A DNA stretch of 64,000 nucleotides from Euptelea pleiosperma (GCA_035048495.1 CM068540.1:15732829-15796828), one strand, 5' to 3'. Shown: positions 10,202 to 22,420, counted from the stretch's first letter. Numbers and translations: made by a program. The notes: generated by a model from the sequence alone, not told the origin.

Positions 10202-11541
10202 CAAAAATCACGCCTTAAAAATTTATGTTCAAAAATTTAGGTCTGTAGATCCCCACCCTTCATAAAACCTCGAATGGCTTACTGTGTGTTTTAACTTAAG
10301 GGTCGGGATCTGCGGACCTAAATTTTTGGATATTAATTTTCACCGAAAATTTCGCCCATAGATCCCGAGAATCCAACGGTGTTTGACAATGCTGAACTTG
10401 CATTCACTTTTGCCAAATCAAAACAATCCACGCCCGAGAGCTTCGGTGAAAATTTAGGTCCTCAAAACCTATTCCTTTATCTTAATCTTGATAACTGAGA
10501 GAATGTTTGCTGAGATACACCAATTATGATATAGTATATGTTACACAACTTATTACAATACTTTTCTCTAATGTTCATGGAGATCAACGATCGTCATGAG
10601 TTTGCCAAAATCGATTGTCATCAAAGAGAGATCAACTTAGGAGAAAGTTGCTAGAAAGCGAATATGACCTTACACTTAACTACGGGTTGTGTCTCCAATG
10701 GTATGAAAGAGTTACCTAAATGTCGCAATGCAAGAGAGATGAGAGAGAGAGAGAGATAAGAGAGGAGCTATGAGTTCCTCAGGGTGTGATGTCGATCATA
10801 GTGTAAAGGCTAAAGTTTGCCTTCTCGTGACAAGATATCTTTTTAGGAGGAATGGCGGCTTGAGGCCTAGTAAAGAACCTAACAGTTTTGGCAAACACCA
10901 AAACCTGCTTTAAGAGAACAAAAGAAATTGGAGTGGGCTCTCTATCAAGCAATGAGAAGATGGGAAGAGGTTGCGGGCCTCTATTGGGCTAAGATGGAGA
11001 AGGTGTAAGCATCTTTCCTATAGGCTTGGGCTTTTACTGGGCCACAAAAAGAAAAACCAAACATTTTTTTTTTATTTTTGGATTTTATGTTTGTTTGTTT
11101 GGGATGAACCAAAACGGAAGAAACCCAAATGGATAGATAGAAGAGAATGACAAGGGTTTTGAAGCCCAAAGGAGAAGGTGACAGCAAAAGGGTTTTTGCA
11201 AATCGATAGCTCACGATGGTGGTGGAGATCGTGTGGTGATAAAAGAACCGGCGACGACACAGCAAGGGGGGCTTGAACAGCAATGGACGGTTGTGATGGA
11301 GTGATTTTGGCAATGGGCATTAAAGTATTAATGGTTGGCCAATGTCGAGGAAAAAAGAGGGGTTGTTTCGACAGCTTCATCGAGGAGAAGACGTGTTGTT
11401 GCAAGCTTCATCAATGGTGGGCGGTAATCTCGAACGGGCAGCAACGTTACTGTGATGAATACTTGCGGCAATTCAAGTGGTGAAGACTGTAGCTTCGAAC
11501 CACATACAACGCCAATACTTACTCGTCAATATTGTAAAGAA
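10202..11541. other. Unassigned intergenic DNA
   Basis: No recognisable gene. A GA-rich tract lies near 10730-10765. Overlapping short ORFs on both strands near 11.0-11.4 kb show no known domain. The style resembles LTR or MITE interior, but no boundaries were found. Confidence 0.35.
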
Positions 11542-11550
11542 TTTAAGTAT

Positions 11551-12196
11551 GGGTAGCTCTACAGAAGCCCACCTTTTTCGGCTGGGCACCAACATTTGAT
11601 GGGCATCCACGCCAATTAGGGCCCTTGTTTGGGCACCCCATTTTGCACGGCACCCACATTAAAATCCAAAAAAAAATTCTGACTTGGGCTCCTGGCCGTG
11701 GCTGCCATGGTGGCCAAGGTAGTTCCAGGCCGTGAAGGCTAAAAAAAAATTATGCAGGCTTGCCACATATTGTCCATCCTTTTGTGGGAGTATGGGGTGC
11801 TCCAAACCACCACTCCACCACCACTCTACTACCACTCTACCACCACCACCACTACTACCACTCTACCACCACCACTAACTCCACAACCACCACTACCATC
11901 AACTCCACCATGAACACCACTCTACCATAAACTCTACTGCCACCACTCTACCATCACCACCACTCCAACACCACCACCAACACGGTGGTTGGGGTGCCCG
12001 GCATACCTACGGGAGAGAGAGACATACCTACGGCGACGGCGTCTTCCTCTTCTTCTTCTTCCTTCTTCTTCTTCTTCTTCTTCTTCCTTCTTCTTTTTTT
12101 TTCAGTGTGGGTGCCCAAACAAAATTGCAAAGGATGGGAAAAGACAATTTGGTCCTCAAAAATTGGTTTATTTTGTGGGTGCCCGTAGAGCGACCC
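11551..12196. mobile_element. Family T Mutator-like element, T2
   Basis: 646 bp from GGGTAGCTCTACAGAAGCCC to GGGTGCCCGTAGAGCGACCC, flanked by a perfect 9-bp duplication TTTAAGTAT (11542-11550 and 12197-12205). A 9-bp duplication is the hallmark of Mutator-like elements. The core contains ACC/CCA triplet runs (about 11800-11980) and a CTT tract (12050-12100). Without a transposase it is non-autonomous. Confidence 0.88.
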
Positions 12197-12229
12197 TTTA
12201 AGTATCTATATGATAAGGGACGAAGGTTG

Positions 12230-12395
12230 TCTCCCCACTTATACCCCATAGTATAGGCTTCAATAAAGAAGGGTCGAGATCTTATCCCCTAACTAGATGG
12301 TGGATCTCAGCCTCTCACACCCGATTTGACAAACGCTTTATCAGAGAGTGCCAAGGGCACAGGCCACCCACTAGGGGAGGACTTGGAAACCAAGG
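12230..12395 (+). repeat. Dispersed single unit of the 165-bp repeat
   Basis: GTCTCCCCACTTATACCCC .. GGCCACCCACTAGGG matches the units tandemly arrayed inside the receptor-kinase intron (17.58-18.06 kb). Confidence 0.65.
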
Positions 12396-12441
12396 AAGCT
12401 CCTCGAATAAATACGTTGTCAGACATAACTATAAAAAAGAT

Positions 12442-12605
12442 GAGTAAAGCTTCGCTGACCGCCCACAATGACCATCAACAATGAACCATGTGACACACTT
12501 TTATAGGATGCTGACCGTATGGATGTTTGGCCAATCCATAGCTAGATGGGCCTACGAACCAAAAATCAGCCTAATTAGTTATTTCTAAGCATTGAGATTT
12601 TCGAT
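12442..12605 (+). mobile_element. Family B MITE, left half only
   Basis: GAGTAAAGCTTCGCTGACC tip followed by the conserved GTATGGATGTTTGGCCAATC word. The right arm is missing. Confidence 0.6.
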
Positions 12606-13340
12606 GGGTCGTCGATATCGGCCATGGCCTGAGATTTTCAAAATTTGTTTGTTTTGTTCTACGAAGATATGTCACCGATGGAAAATCATTCTTTTTAATG
12701 CAAATGATGAAAGTCCATTGACTTGCGGATACTTTTTGCTACCCACAAACCTAAAGTCTGGACTTTTGAGACGTTAAATGATGAAAAGGGCATGTGGTCA
12801 ACCAACTCATTGATCATCTCAAAGTTCTTTGTGGGTTGGGTCTAGGGACCAATGGGCATAGTTTAGTGAATTGGGCTTAAAATGGGCTTGGATGTAATCG
12901 AGCGAGTGGACTGGGCTTTTTGGATTTGGAAATATGGGCTAAAAGAACCTAGGAGTTGGGCTCACCTAATGGGTTGGGTCTTGAATGTGGGCTGTTTTAT
13001 TGGGTTGGGTTATGTTTTGACTCCATTCAAGCCCACTCTTCTATTCTAACTTGGCACGTGTGGAAATTTTCAAACCAAATTGATGCAGCATGTGCACTGT
13101 TCTGTGATTAGATAGGGGTTTCAATGAAATCACTCCATCGTGTTGAAGGAATAACTCTCCCGAGATGAATTACTCTTCCGTTTTAGGCATCTCACCCAAC
13201 AAAATTATGAAAATTACTCCCAAAATGTTAATCGATACAGTGTAGATCCGGACTACCATTGTTCACGAGTTGTTGTATCGTCAGACATGAACATCTTGAA
13301 AATTGCGTTATGAGAACAACCTTTAAAATTTCTCTATATA
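12606..13340. other. Unassigned intergenic DNA rich in GGGCT words
   Basis: Positions 12830-13030 repeat TGGGCT/GGGTTGGG words, a style common in plant LTR interiors. No coding domain or element end could be defined. Confidence 0.3.
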
Positions 13341-13348
13341 GTCTTGTC

Positions 13349-13712
13349 CATGGTTTTAAAAACGACCGTTTAAACGGTTTTAACAGCCCCATTTAAACGG
13401 TACCACCCCAAGCCCGTTTCCATTTAAACACGTTTTGACGCTTTGAATTTAAGTGCTGTTTTGTTTTTGTTTTTTTTGTTTTAACGGCCATTAAAATAGT
13501 TTTAAAAGGCCGTTAAATTCTGAAAATTTTTGTAAAAATCGGCCATTAAAAATCCGTTAAATTCCAAAAAGAAAATTTGAAATCTTGGATTTCAGCGCCA
13601 CTTTTTCCGTTAAATTTCATTTTTGCCCCTGGTCGTTTCAATCCGTTTTAAAAGTTTTAATGGTAAAGCCCCCAGTCCGTTAAACCGTTAAACCGGCCTT
13701 CTTTAAACCTCG
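13349..13712. mobile_element. Family A MITE, A6
   Basis: CATGGTTTTAAAAACG .. CTTTAAACCTCG with a perfect 8-bp duplication GTCTTGTC (13341-13348 and 13713-13720). Carries TTTAAACGG words and the shared centre word TTTCAGCGCCACTTTTTCC. 364 bp. Confidence 0.82.
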
Positions 13713-13720
13713 GTCTTGTC

Positions 13721-14266
13721 TATTCTTCTATCTAAAGTCTTACAAATTCTCATATTATTCACCAATTGTACATGAACAGTATGAATTATTCATAAAACAA
13801 AGCGAACATCTTATTCGAAGGTTTGGAAAAAATCGCCCATTTTTTAACATGATCGATCGAATTATTCTCAATAATTCACAAACTTTTCCGAATTATTCTC
13901 AGAATACTTAGTTTTCAGCAGGAAAAATCATTTTATAAGATAAAAATTGTCATACATTTTTTATGAAAAAAAATATTTTAGCCGAATTTCTAAACGCATC
14001 TTTAAGTGACAAACCAGCCGAATTGTACTCCTCCAAATTGCAAACTATGTCCCCACCCAAACATGCCTAGTACGGTAAATCCTGACCTCTTGCATGTGGT
14101 GGGGACCCCTCGTCCAAGTGCCAGTTGGATGCGACTGTGGTGAATCTTAGAGCTTTATAAGTTGACACTAGCGATCGGCCTTGTGGGTAAGAATGATGAT
14201 GTTTTTATTATTGAGCAATGACCAATTGAAAGGTGGCCCCATGTAATGGAGCACTTCTAATTGTAG
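13721..14266. other. Unassigned intergenic DNA
   Basis: No coding or repeat signal recognised. Confidence 0.4.
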
Positions 14267-14274
14267 GTTTCGAT

Positions 14275-14544
14275 CATGGTTTAAAAAAACGGCCGTTATA
14301 ACAAAAATAACGGCATCCCCCATTACAATATGTACCATTACAAACGACCGTTATTTTCTAAGAAAATTTGTGAAAAAAAAACCCCTTTATTTTTGTTATT
14401 TTCCGTAATATTCTGTTACTTTTTATTGAAATTTTTTTTCTATTATTTTCCGTTATTTCTGTTTTTGCCCCCGAGCATTACAATTCGTACAACGGAAAAA
14501 ATGGTAACGCCCCAGTCCGTTATAACGGCCCCTTTTAAACCTTG
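14275..14544. mobile_element. Family A MITE, TAACGG subfamily, A7
   Basis: CATGGTTTAAAAAAACGG .. CTTTTAAACCTTG. Flanks GTTTCGAT (14267-14274) and GTTTAGAT (14545-14552) agree at 7 of 8 bases. The interior words are ATAACGG-type. Confidence 0.72.
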
Positions 14545-14552
14545 GTTTAGAT

Positions 14553-15122
14553 TTTAAAAATGGTTCCAAATAAATCAGGGTCGGATAGCTATCCAAGATT
14601 TGAACCAGTTCCAGACCGGCTTCCAATATGCATTTAGAAATTCGGATTCTAATCTAGGTCTTATACCATTCTAATGTGGAGCCAAGCTGGATCATCTAAT
14701 ATGGATCATGGGTCAGGCTTGGATTCTGTGATATGGATCCGAGTCCATATCTGAATCTGGGCCTACACTTGAAAATTGGATCCAACCCAGGGTCGGACCA
14801 ATTTTATCTCCCACCTGCTGACTAAATGTTTGAGAGAATCATATAAAATTGTCATCATCTTCTTCTTCTCTTTAAAAGTGAATGCCAGCTCAGCACCATC
14901 AACCACCGTTGGACTCTTGGGATCCACAGCCGAGCACACGACTTCCAAGAGGGGTCAGAAAAAGGGGGTCCCCAGTGCCCGACCCATAACAAAAATGGAA
15001 AAAAAAAGCTCAAAGTTGAAAACCAAGTTCCATTTAACACAACATCCAACCATCTTTCCCAGCCAAATCAGCTTTAAACATCAAAGGAAAAAGATGAGAA
15101 GTGGAAAAAGCTCTACAGGTTT
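14553..15122. other. 3' flank of the receptor-like kinase gene
   Basis: No separate gene recognised. ORFs at 14763-15129 on both strands are AT-rich or C-rich and have no known domain. The gene's 3' untranslated region (minus strand) must start here. Confidence 0.4.
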
Positions 15123-18100
15123 TCAATGAGATCCAATGCGATCAAGGGTCTCAGAAACAGCTCTCATTCTAGGTCGCATCTCTGGGTCTAATTCTGTGCA
15201 GCCAAGCGCAATATGGAACGCTGCAAGGACTTCTTTCTTTGCATAAACCTCTTGCATAAGTGCTGGGTCTATAATTTCAGATAGGGGACGTTCCTCTCGA
15301 AATGCTCTCCTCACAAAGCTCTCCAATCCCTTGCCGTCGTTTTCCACCTCAGCATCCGGCTTCCGGCCGGTTAGGATCTCCAAGACTACAATGCCAAAAG
15401 AATACACATCGCACTTCTGCGTCAGCCTGCTGCTGCTGCTGGCAATTCGAGCCTCAGGGGCTAAATAACTGGTTGAGGGGGAGGAGGCTGGTGCTTTCGA
15501 CCCAATCCCTGCAACTAAGACCATCTGGGTTGAGTTGGACATCACGTCTGTGGATTTGTTGGCACCAGAGACAAGACGGTTCAAGCCGAAACCAGTGATA
15601 TATGGCTGGAAATCGCCGTCAAGAAGAATTTTTGATGACTTTATGTTCCCATGGACATATTTACGAGGGCTGCATTCATGAATGTACATGAGACCCCTTG
15701 CCGTGCCTTGGACTATCTTCAACCGCGCAGCCCATGACAAGGGTGGCAAGGAATTTGAAGGCTCCCCTGCAAAATTTGATTGGAAATATATAAAAATGAG
15801 AAAAATGTTTCAATCCCTGAATAAGTTTTCTATAAATGATTTTCACACATAAACGTCATAAAACTTTTTCTGTATCAACAAATACAAATCTTTTTTTCTG
15901 TAAAACTTTTTGTTGATCGCCATACAGAACCTAAAAGTAAAAAAATTGTAAGTGCATTTTGATTTCCATAATTAAGAGCATTCACCAATGCATGTTTTTA
16001 TTCACATTAAAGGTGAGATTAATTTCAAATCAAGAATTTTCTTAATCTTTTCTGCAAATGTGGTGGTTCCTTGGTTTCTATGATGGCAGTTATACAAAAT
16101 AACAGTATAGGATCTCACCTTCACGTTGATATCGACTGTGTTATAACTTATAACAACTGTTTTAAACCATTAAAGCCTTTACAGTACACCTCTATAACAG
16201 TAATACAAACAGGTTCTGTTGTAACATTATACAATTTATATCAACTATTCTATAAACAGTTTACTATTTTACAAACATTGTGCCGATTTAGATTATATTA
16301 AAACATGCATTGGTGAATTTACATTAAGAATATTTACTAAACAGGAGAAACGACATCATGTTGCACATTATCGAGACAATGGATAAAAAGCCAATGTAAT
16401 TTCGCAGATACAAAAGGCTTGAGAACAGCCACTTCTCACTATCATAGGGTTGTAAATGCGTACCCAATTGCCCAACATTTACAAACTCCATTATTCAGGT
16501 TTAGGTGATCCGAGTCTAGCAACGCAGCACATCGAATAGAGGGCTGCCATCAACTCATTCGGGGTTTGGACTTTTGACTAACATGTAGGCTTTTACTTGG
16601 GCATCTTGGTATATTAATTTCAAAATTTCAATTCAATGCGCAACTGGATACCTTGAATACCAAATAGAACCAGACCCAACCAATGAGAACCCTACTCACC
16701 AGCGGCCATCATGGTTTTAAATCTTGAATGATCCCGAATCAGATCACTCGCCTGGGAATGAAACGTGAGACAATATTCTAACTTGTCCAAATCAGCATAT
16801 TTCTTCTTATTTTCACATTGAATAGTCTGATACAATGCCAAGACTGAGTCTTGCGACTAGACAATCCAACTATGTAACAAAGGCATGGACACGTATGTCT
16901 GTCAGACATTGATACGGAGTGTCAGACACGATGAGACCCCCCCACCCCAAAACCCAATACATTGACACATCCTTACGCTAAAAGATACATCTTTAAGTAC
17001 ATTAGAAAGAATGTATTTCGATTAAGCAGATATAAATTAAAATCATATAAACAGTATATAAATTATAGCTGAAAATATAATACAATTTTAATAAATTGAG
17101 ATTTGTTTGAAAAGTGTGTCGGCATGTATCCGACACATGAATATGGCAAGGCGTCCGACACGGCAAATACTTAGAAAACGAAGTATACATAGTACAAAAC
17201 AGAGTTTAAAAACCAAGGTGGCCAGTATACGAAAGTACTTAGACGAAATATATACAGCATGCACACCTTTGGTTGGACTATTCTTCTAAAGGCCAAAAGA
17301 GAGAGTCAAGAGCTCAGACCTGAGTCAATAAAGACAAAAAAGCTACGGTACTGGATTACGAATGGAGGGGCGTAACAGGCAATTCAAACTGCCCATCTGA
17401 TAGGGGAGCCTTTGGACTATCCACGTGGACATCTGTTGGACTTTTCCTCCGTGAATGACAGCCACCAAATCTATATAACAAAACAAAGCAGTTGTCTCCC
17501 CTCTTATAGGCTTCATATATCCAAGGGCCCATATCAACCCTTACATAAAATAAAATTTAGACGGTTGGATTAATTTAACAGGGAAATTGTCTCCCCATTT
17601 ATACCCCTCTTATAGGCTTCACAAAGGATGGCTGAGATCTTATCCCCCAAATGGACTATGAATCTCAACCACTCACACCCAATTTTGGGAAATGCTTTGT
17701 AGAGGAGTGCCGAGGGCACGGGCCACCCACTATACATCTATATAACAAAACAGAGAAGTCACTTATCCCCCCCTCTTAACGGCTTCACAAAGGATGGCCG
17801 AGATCTTATCACCCCAAATGGATAGTGGATCTAAGCCACTCACACCCGATTTTGGCAAACATTTTGTCGGAGAGTGTCGAGGGCACGGGACACCCACTAG
17901 TCTATATAACAAAACAGCTCAGTTGTCTCCCCCTCTTATAGGCTCCATATATCGATGGCCCATATCTTATCCCCCAACTGGACGATGGATCTCAGTCACT
18001 CGCACCCGATTTTGGCAAATGCTTTGTCGGGGAGTGCTGTGGGCACAGGCCACCCACTAGTATTTAACAAATAAAAGAGTGAGGAAATGGCTCCTTAATT

Positions 18101-20328
18101 GCCATGTGGTGATGGTCACTTGGACTGAACTTGCCACCCTTCCCACATAGTTATCAATTCGGAGTGCGGCAAAAATGCGGTACGAGAAATGCTCGAGTAC
18201 AATTCGGATTTGTCATTTAAAAATGCATGAAAAAAATCAGCAAATTTAAAATATATATATATATATAACATAATATTGACAATTTTTTGTTTTATAAAAT
18301 GACTTTTCGGTGTACATGGCCATCGTATCCGTGTCGACCCGACACAACACCAGACACTATCTTTCAGAAAAGTTGACAATTTTGAACTACAAAACAGGAT
18401 TCTCATATCCGTATCTGTGTCCCTGATTTTAAAAATGTCAGTGTCGTATCCCCGCTTCTTGTATCCGTGTCTGGTATCCTATCCGGACATCATAGTTCAA
18501 AACTAAATAATGCAGGAATAATTCAGAAAAGTTCAAAAATGCAGAAACTTTTTCATACCTTTGAATAAAAAGTTGTTTGGTTCAATTTTTTTTTTTTGAT
18601 AATTCGTACGGTTCGCATATAATTCAAGAATTTACTAAATATCCAACCACCTCAGCTGCAACATGTAAAAACCCTGTTTGTGCGGGCTTTAAAGTCTGCA
18701 TCGACGGCCCAGAATTTGGGAACAAAATTTTGAGAACCAAAACAAGTTTATATAAAAAGAGCTCGTCAGTGTCACCACCAAACAAAAACCGGATAAAAAA
18801 AGATGAAAATACACAGTAGAACAAAATTGAGTGGAGGAAACAAAACTACGTGGAAAATTGTGCGATCTCCCAAGTGGGACCCATTCACCAAAACATGTCT
18901 TATCTCTGAAACCCGCCATTCTTCAAATTTGAATTATTAGCATAATTTCTAGGACTCCGTGATTAGTAGGCGCAACTTAGCATATAAGATGAACAAAACT
19001 GCAAAACTTATAAGAAACAAGAAGAAGATGACAAAGTTACCATGCAACGCGGCGTACAAGCTGCCATTGGGAATGAAATCAGAGACCAGAAGCTTCTCAT
19101 CACTTGCATAGTAATAAGCTCTCAACCGTAGGATATTCGGGTGGCGGACTCTACCGATCGTCTCCACCTCTGATTCGAACTCCTTAAACCGCCAAACCAC
19201 TCCCCCTTCACTAAGCCGCCTCACTGCCACTACCGCCGCAGTACCACCGGATCCTCTCCCCGCCACCACTTTGTACACAATCCCACTCCTGCTCTTTCCC
19301 ACGACGTACGCAGATGCTCTCAACAAATCCTCTAATTCCAATCCAAACCCTTCATCAAGAAGCACAAATTTACCCTTTTGCCCCTCTTCATCCTCGTTCT
19401 TTAATTTCTCTTTTCCCATTTTACCCTCCCCGGACCTACACTTTTTACGAAACAGCCACACTGATACCGAAACCGCACCAACTATAAACGATACACCAGA
19501 AATTATCGGGACTGTTACACCGCTCCCTCTCGCTTTCTCGCTCTGTGGGAGATTTGCTCCATTTGAGAAACTACGGTTAGGGTTTTTAGGGTTTTCACTT
19601 TCAGGGATTCTAGGGTTCTCAGCATCTGGACATGGGTTGCGTAACGGGAACCCGCAGAGATTAGGGTTTCCAGAGAAAGCCGTGGGGCCTTGATTCCACA
19701 AAGATCCGATCTGAGGGATTTTCCCGGTGAGATTATTCTGCCGGAGGTCCAAGCTTACTGTGATCGGAAACTTCCCGTAAGACGCCGGAATATCACCGGA
19801 AAACTGGTTGTAGGAGAGATTTAGTGTTCCGGTGAGTTCTGGAAGCTTGCTCAAACCGTCAGGAAGTGATCCATTCAAGAGATTTGAAGAGAGGTCGAGA
19901 TGAACTAGGGATTTGAGGGTTTCTATTTGTTGTGGGATGGGACCCATGAGCGAGTTGTTAGAGAGGTCGAGAAAGATAAGAGAGGTGGCATTGAAGAGGC
20001 GAGAAGGGATGGGTTTGGTGAAGTTGTTGTGAGAGAGCGAAAGGCGTCGGAGAGAGACGAGTGCACCGAGTTCAGAAGGAATGTATCCGTTGAAACCCTT
20101 GTGAGGAAGGTAGATTTCGGTAACTCGGCCATGAACACAAGAGATTCCGACCCAGTTACATGGAGTTGAATCGGAGTCGAACCAGTTGTAGAGAGTGTGA
20201 GTTGGGTCAGTTGTTATCGCAGCTTTGAGTGCTAGGAGAGAGAGTCCATCCGAGTTCAGAGAAGAAACAGAAGAGAAGAAAAGAAGAAATGAAAACAACC
20301 CAAAAAGGAAACATTCCATTTTTCTCAT
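15123..20328 (-). CDS. LRR receptor-like pseudokinase (At3g57830/At2g42290 type)
   Basis: Join of exon 1 (20328-19041) and exon 2 (15766-15123), with a GT-AG intron splitting the glycine codon of ALHG. The product has 643 residues. Signal peptide 1-23; LRR cap with DGLSLLALK and CNWVGISC (24-64); five to six LRRs (65-205); GNPNLCGFPL; a transmembrane helix at about 271-292 (VTVPIISGVSFIVGAVSVSVWL) followed by RKK. The cytoplasmic kinase-like domain starts near 328 (LELEDLLRASAYVVGKS). The catalytic residues are replaced: VAVRR (Arg370) for the ATP-binding Lys, HGN (468-470) for HRD, and GFG (488-490) for DFG. It should therefore be a plasma-membrane pseudokinase that signals by binding partners. 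Arabidopsis relatives share these changes and the intron position. The 5' leader is CT-rich (minus strand), and a family B MITE begins 263 bp upstream. An alternative start is Met4. Confidence 0.93.
15976..16323. mobile_element. Intronic MITE with GAGCATTCACC ends
   Basis: Terminal repeats GAGCATTCACCAATGCATG and CATGCATTGGTGAATTTAC pair over about 17 bp. ATTAA flanks both ends (15971-15975, 16324-16328). 348 bp, AT-rich, non-coding. The GAGCATYCACCAATG style is common in small plant MITEs. The superfamily is not settled by the 5-bp flank. Confidence 0.65.
16880..17165. repeat. Element rich in GTGTCNGACAC words, copy 1
   Basis: Both ends carry degenerate words such as GACACGTATGTC, GTGTCAGACACG and GTATCCGACACATG around an AT-rich centre. 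This is the same architecture as family A but with another word. Boundaries are approximate. Confidence 0.4.
17467..18062. repeat. Tandem array of an about 165-bp repeat in the intron
   Basis: Three units begin CTATATAACAAAACA or the equivalent (about 17577, 17734, 17901), preceded by a partial one. Each includes CTTATAGGCTTCA, GAGATCTTATC-like, CACTCACACCCGATTTTGG and GGCCACCCACTA. Single units occur at 12.23 kb and partly at 41.5 kb. Confidence 0.75.
18140..18495. repeat. Element rich in GTATCCGTGTC words, copy 2
   Basis: Left part AATTCGGAGTGCGGC; right part with CGTATCCGTGTCGACC, CCGTATCTGTGTCC and TATCCGTGTCTGG. CATAGTTA/CATAGTTC occurs on both sides (about 18145 and 18490), a possible 8-bp duplication. 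The interior contains an (AT)n run at about 18249-18268. Confidence 0.45.
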
Positions 20329-20590
20329 AAACTTGCGTGTGGTCTTCTGTGTTTGCTACATTACCGCCATTTCTGCAACGAGGTGTTGCAGAGAACGAGA
20401 GAGAGAGGAAGAAGAAGAAGCGAAGCCTTGGAGGTTTGAACTCTGGAGTCTGGACTCGTAACAGTGAATAAGTGGCGATTTTTTCTTTTTTTAGTGGGAG
20501 TTGTTTTCGAGGTGGCAGAGGAACATGGCTATACGTTTGAAAATGTGACAAAAATGACCCTGTACATTTATTATTTTGACGTTCATATTC

Positions 20591-21351
20591 GAGTAAAACT
20601 TGCATGACCACTGACGGTCATGTAAGTCCTGACTGGCCCCAAATGAGCTACGTGGCATATATTTGGAGAACGCTGACCGTATGGATGTTTGTCCAATCCC
20701 TAGGTGGACGGATGGACGAACTAAAAATCAGTTTGACTAGTGATTTGAAACCTTTTGATCTTGTATCCCAAAAAATTCTCAAATTCCACGGTTAAAAGCA
20801 ACCCATAAAAATGACTAATCCAACGCTTAGAAATCACTAAGGGCCTGTTTGGTAATGCACCGCGGGGGAAAATAAAATGTTTGTACGCGCTAATATTTGT
20901 CCCGGCAAGTTTGGCAGCCATTTGCCCCAAGTGAATATTTAGCCAAAGGTCCACAAATTTACTTGCCGTGGTGGGAAAGTACTTGACCACCTTCCCCTTG
21001 TGTAAATATTTTCATGTCAATTAATACGGGGTGGAAAAATTTTATTTTCTCACAGAAAAATCATTATTTTCAATAAAATGAGTTTTTTTAATGTATAAAA
21101 AAGATAATAATGAGTTTTTTTAATCCTTTGACATAATAGGTGGGATCACCTAACCTATTTTTGACTTACTTTGATATGTGGGACCCACTCAAATTGAAAG
21201 AAAATAAAGTAAGCTAGCGAACGCCATTGAAACTCTTTTTCTCACATACCAAACAGCGAGGTAATTGATCAAAAATCCGCTGTCTAACATGAGCCACGTG
21301 GCTCATATTGTGACCGAGGGTCAGTGACCGCCGGTCATGCAAGTTTTACTC
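20591..21351. mobile_element. Family B MITE in the receptor-kinase promoter
   Basis: Ends GAGTAAAACTTGCATGACC and GGTCATGCAAGTTTTACTC are perfect inverted copies. Flanks TTCATATTC (20582-20590) and TTCGTGTTC (21352-21360) match at 7 of 9. Interrupted by a Tourist element (20841-21261). Carries TACGTG at 20649 and CACGTG at 21295-21300, about 320 and 970 bp upstream of the kinase start. Confidence 0.82.
20841..21261. mobile_element. Tourist-like (PIF/Harbinger) MITE
   Basis: GGGCCTGTTTGGTAATGC at the left and CATACCAAACAGCGAGG at the right. TAA occurs at both borders (20838-20840, 21262-21264), the 3-bp duplication of PIF/Harbinger. It sits inside the family B element. Confidence 0.78.
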
Positions 21352-21360
21352 TTCGTGTTC

Positions 21361-21653
21361 CAACGACCATGGCAGGAGTTGTCAACGAAATGGACGTCTC
21401 CTCATATTTGGCGTGTTAGATGTGTTCGCTTGGATTTGTTTTCTTTGTCATTTTTTGAAAAGTGGGTGGCATTGGTAGGTAAGTTCATTGTTTTTATTTC
21501 CCCCTGACAAAAGTAGTCAGCTCGCTCAGGACTCGGGAAATCATCATAGATTCGTATACGACACGTGGTGTGGGTCACTTTCCAGTTTCGCTCAAGCAGG
21601 GGTATTTTAGTCATTGACATTTCTGTCATTCAAAACCAGGAAGAGAAAAGTGG
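21361..21653. other. Short unassigned spacer
   Basis: No feature recognised between two family B elements. Confidence 0.4.
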
Positions 21654-21743
21654 AAGTGTTGCGAATAGAACTTTGCTGACGGACGTTATGACGACGGATC
21701 ACATTATGTGCCACGTGGCAGATTACCGCATGGTTGTTTGGCC

Positions 21744-22420
21744 CAAGGCTTAAAAGGGGCCGTTATAACAGTATAATGGCCGTGCTTACAAAAAAAAAAT
21801 AACAGTATAATGGCCGTTATAACGGATTCAGACCTCCGACCTCCCCGTTACGTTACATTAAAACCCCTGGAAAATAACGGCCGTTATTTTTGTTATTTTC
21901 TGTTTTTGGAAAATCTGAAATTTAAATTTCAAAATTCAAAATTTGAATTCCGGCCCCATTATTTTCATTTTTCCGTTATCTTCCATTTTTTCCGAGTGTT
22001 ATTTTCGTTATAACGGAAAAATGGTAACGCTCCCAGTCCGTTATACCATTAAACAGCCTCTTTTAAACCTTGGAAAGGGGTCATTTAACTGTATAATGGA
22101 CTGGTAGAGTTACCATTTTTCCGTATTATAACGGCCGTTATAATGAATTGTAACGCTCAGGGGCAAATATGGAAAATAACTGAATAAACGAAAAATAATG
22201 GAAAATGGCGCCGAAATTTAAATTTAAAATTTTTAAAAACAGATATAACGTGAAACTTAGAATAATAACGGCAATTTTTTTCACAGAAACTTTCAAAAAA
22301 TAACAGTCTCTATTTTCTTTATAACAGAAAATAACAGCCGTTATTTTTTCAGCGTTTTAACGGTTCATAACGTAACAAGGGAAGTCCCAATCCATTATAA
22401 CAGCCGTTTTTTAAGTCATG
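21744..22420. mobile_element. Family A dimer, TAACGG subfamily, A8
   Basis: Starts CAAGGCTTAAAAGGGGCC and ends TTTTTTAAGTCATG. Two monomers join tail to tail near 22073 (TTTTAAACCTTGG / AAAGGGGTC). Flanks GTTTGGCC (21736-21743) and GTGTGGCC (22421-22428) match at 7 of 8. The host word GTTTGGCCAATCCC proves the insertion point within family B. Confidence 0.78.

Larger units (their letters stand above)
15767..19040 (-). other. 3.27-kb intron of the receptor-like kinase
   Basis: Donor GTAACT after 19041 and acceptor TTTTGCAG before 15766 on the minus strand. It holds a MITE (15976-16323), two GTATCCGTGTC-type elements and a tandem repeat array. Continuing exon 1 into it gives the false tail NFVIFFLFL. 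Confidence 0.88.

Noticed and set aside
15123..15749. Stand-alone 208-residue kinase starting at MPPLSW
   Set aside because: It is exon 2 of the receptor pseudokinase; an acceptor site at 15767-15774 joins it in phase to exon 1.
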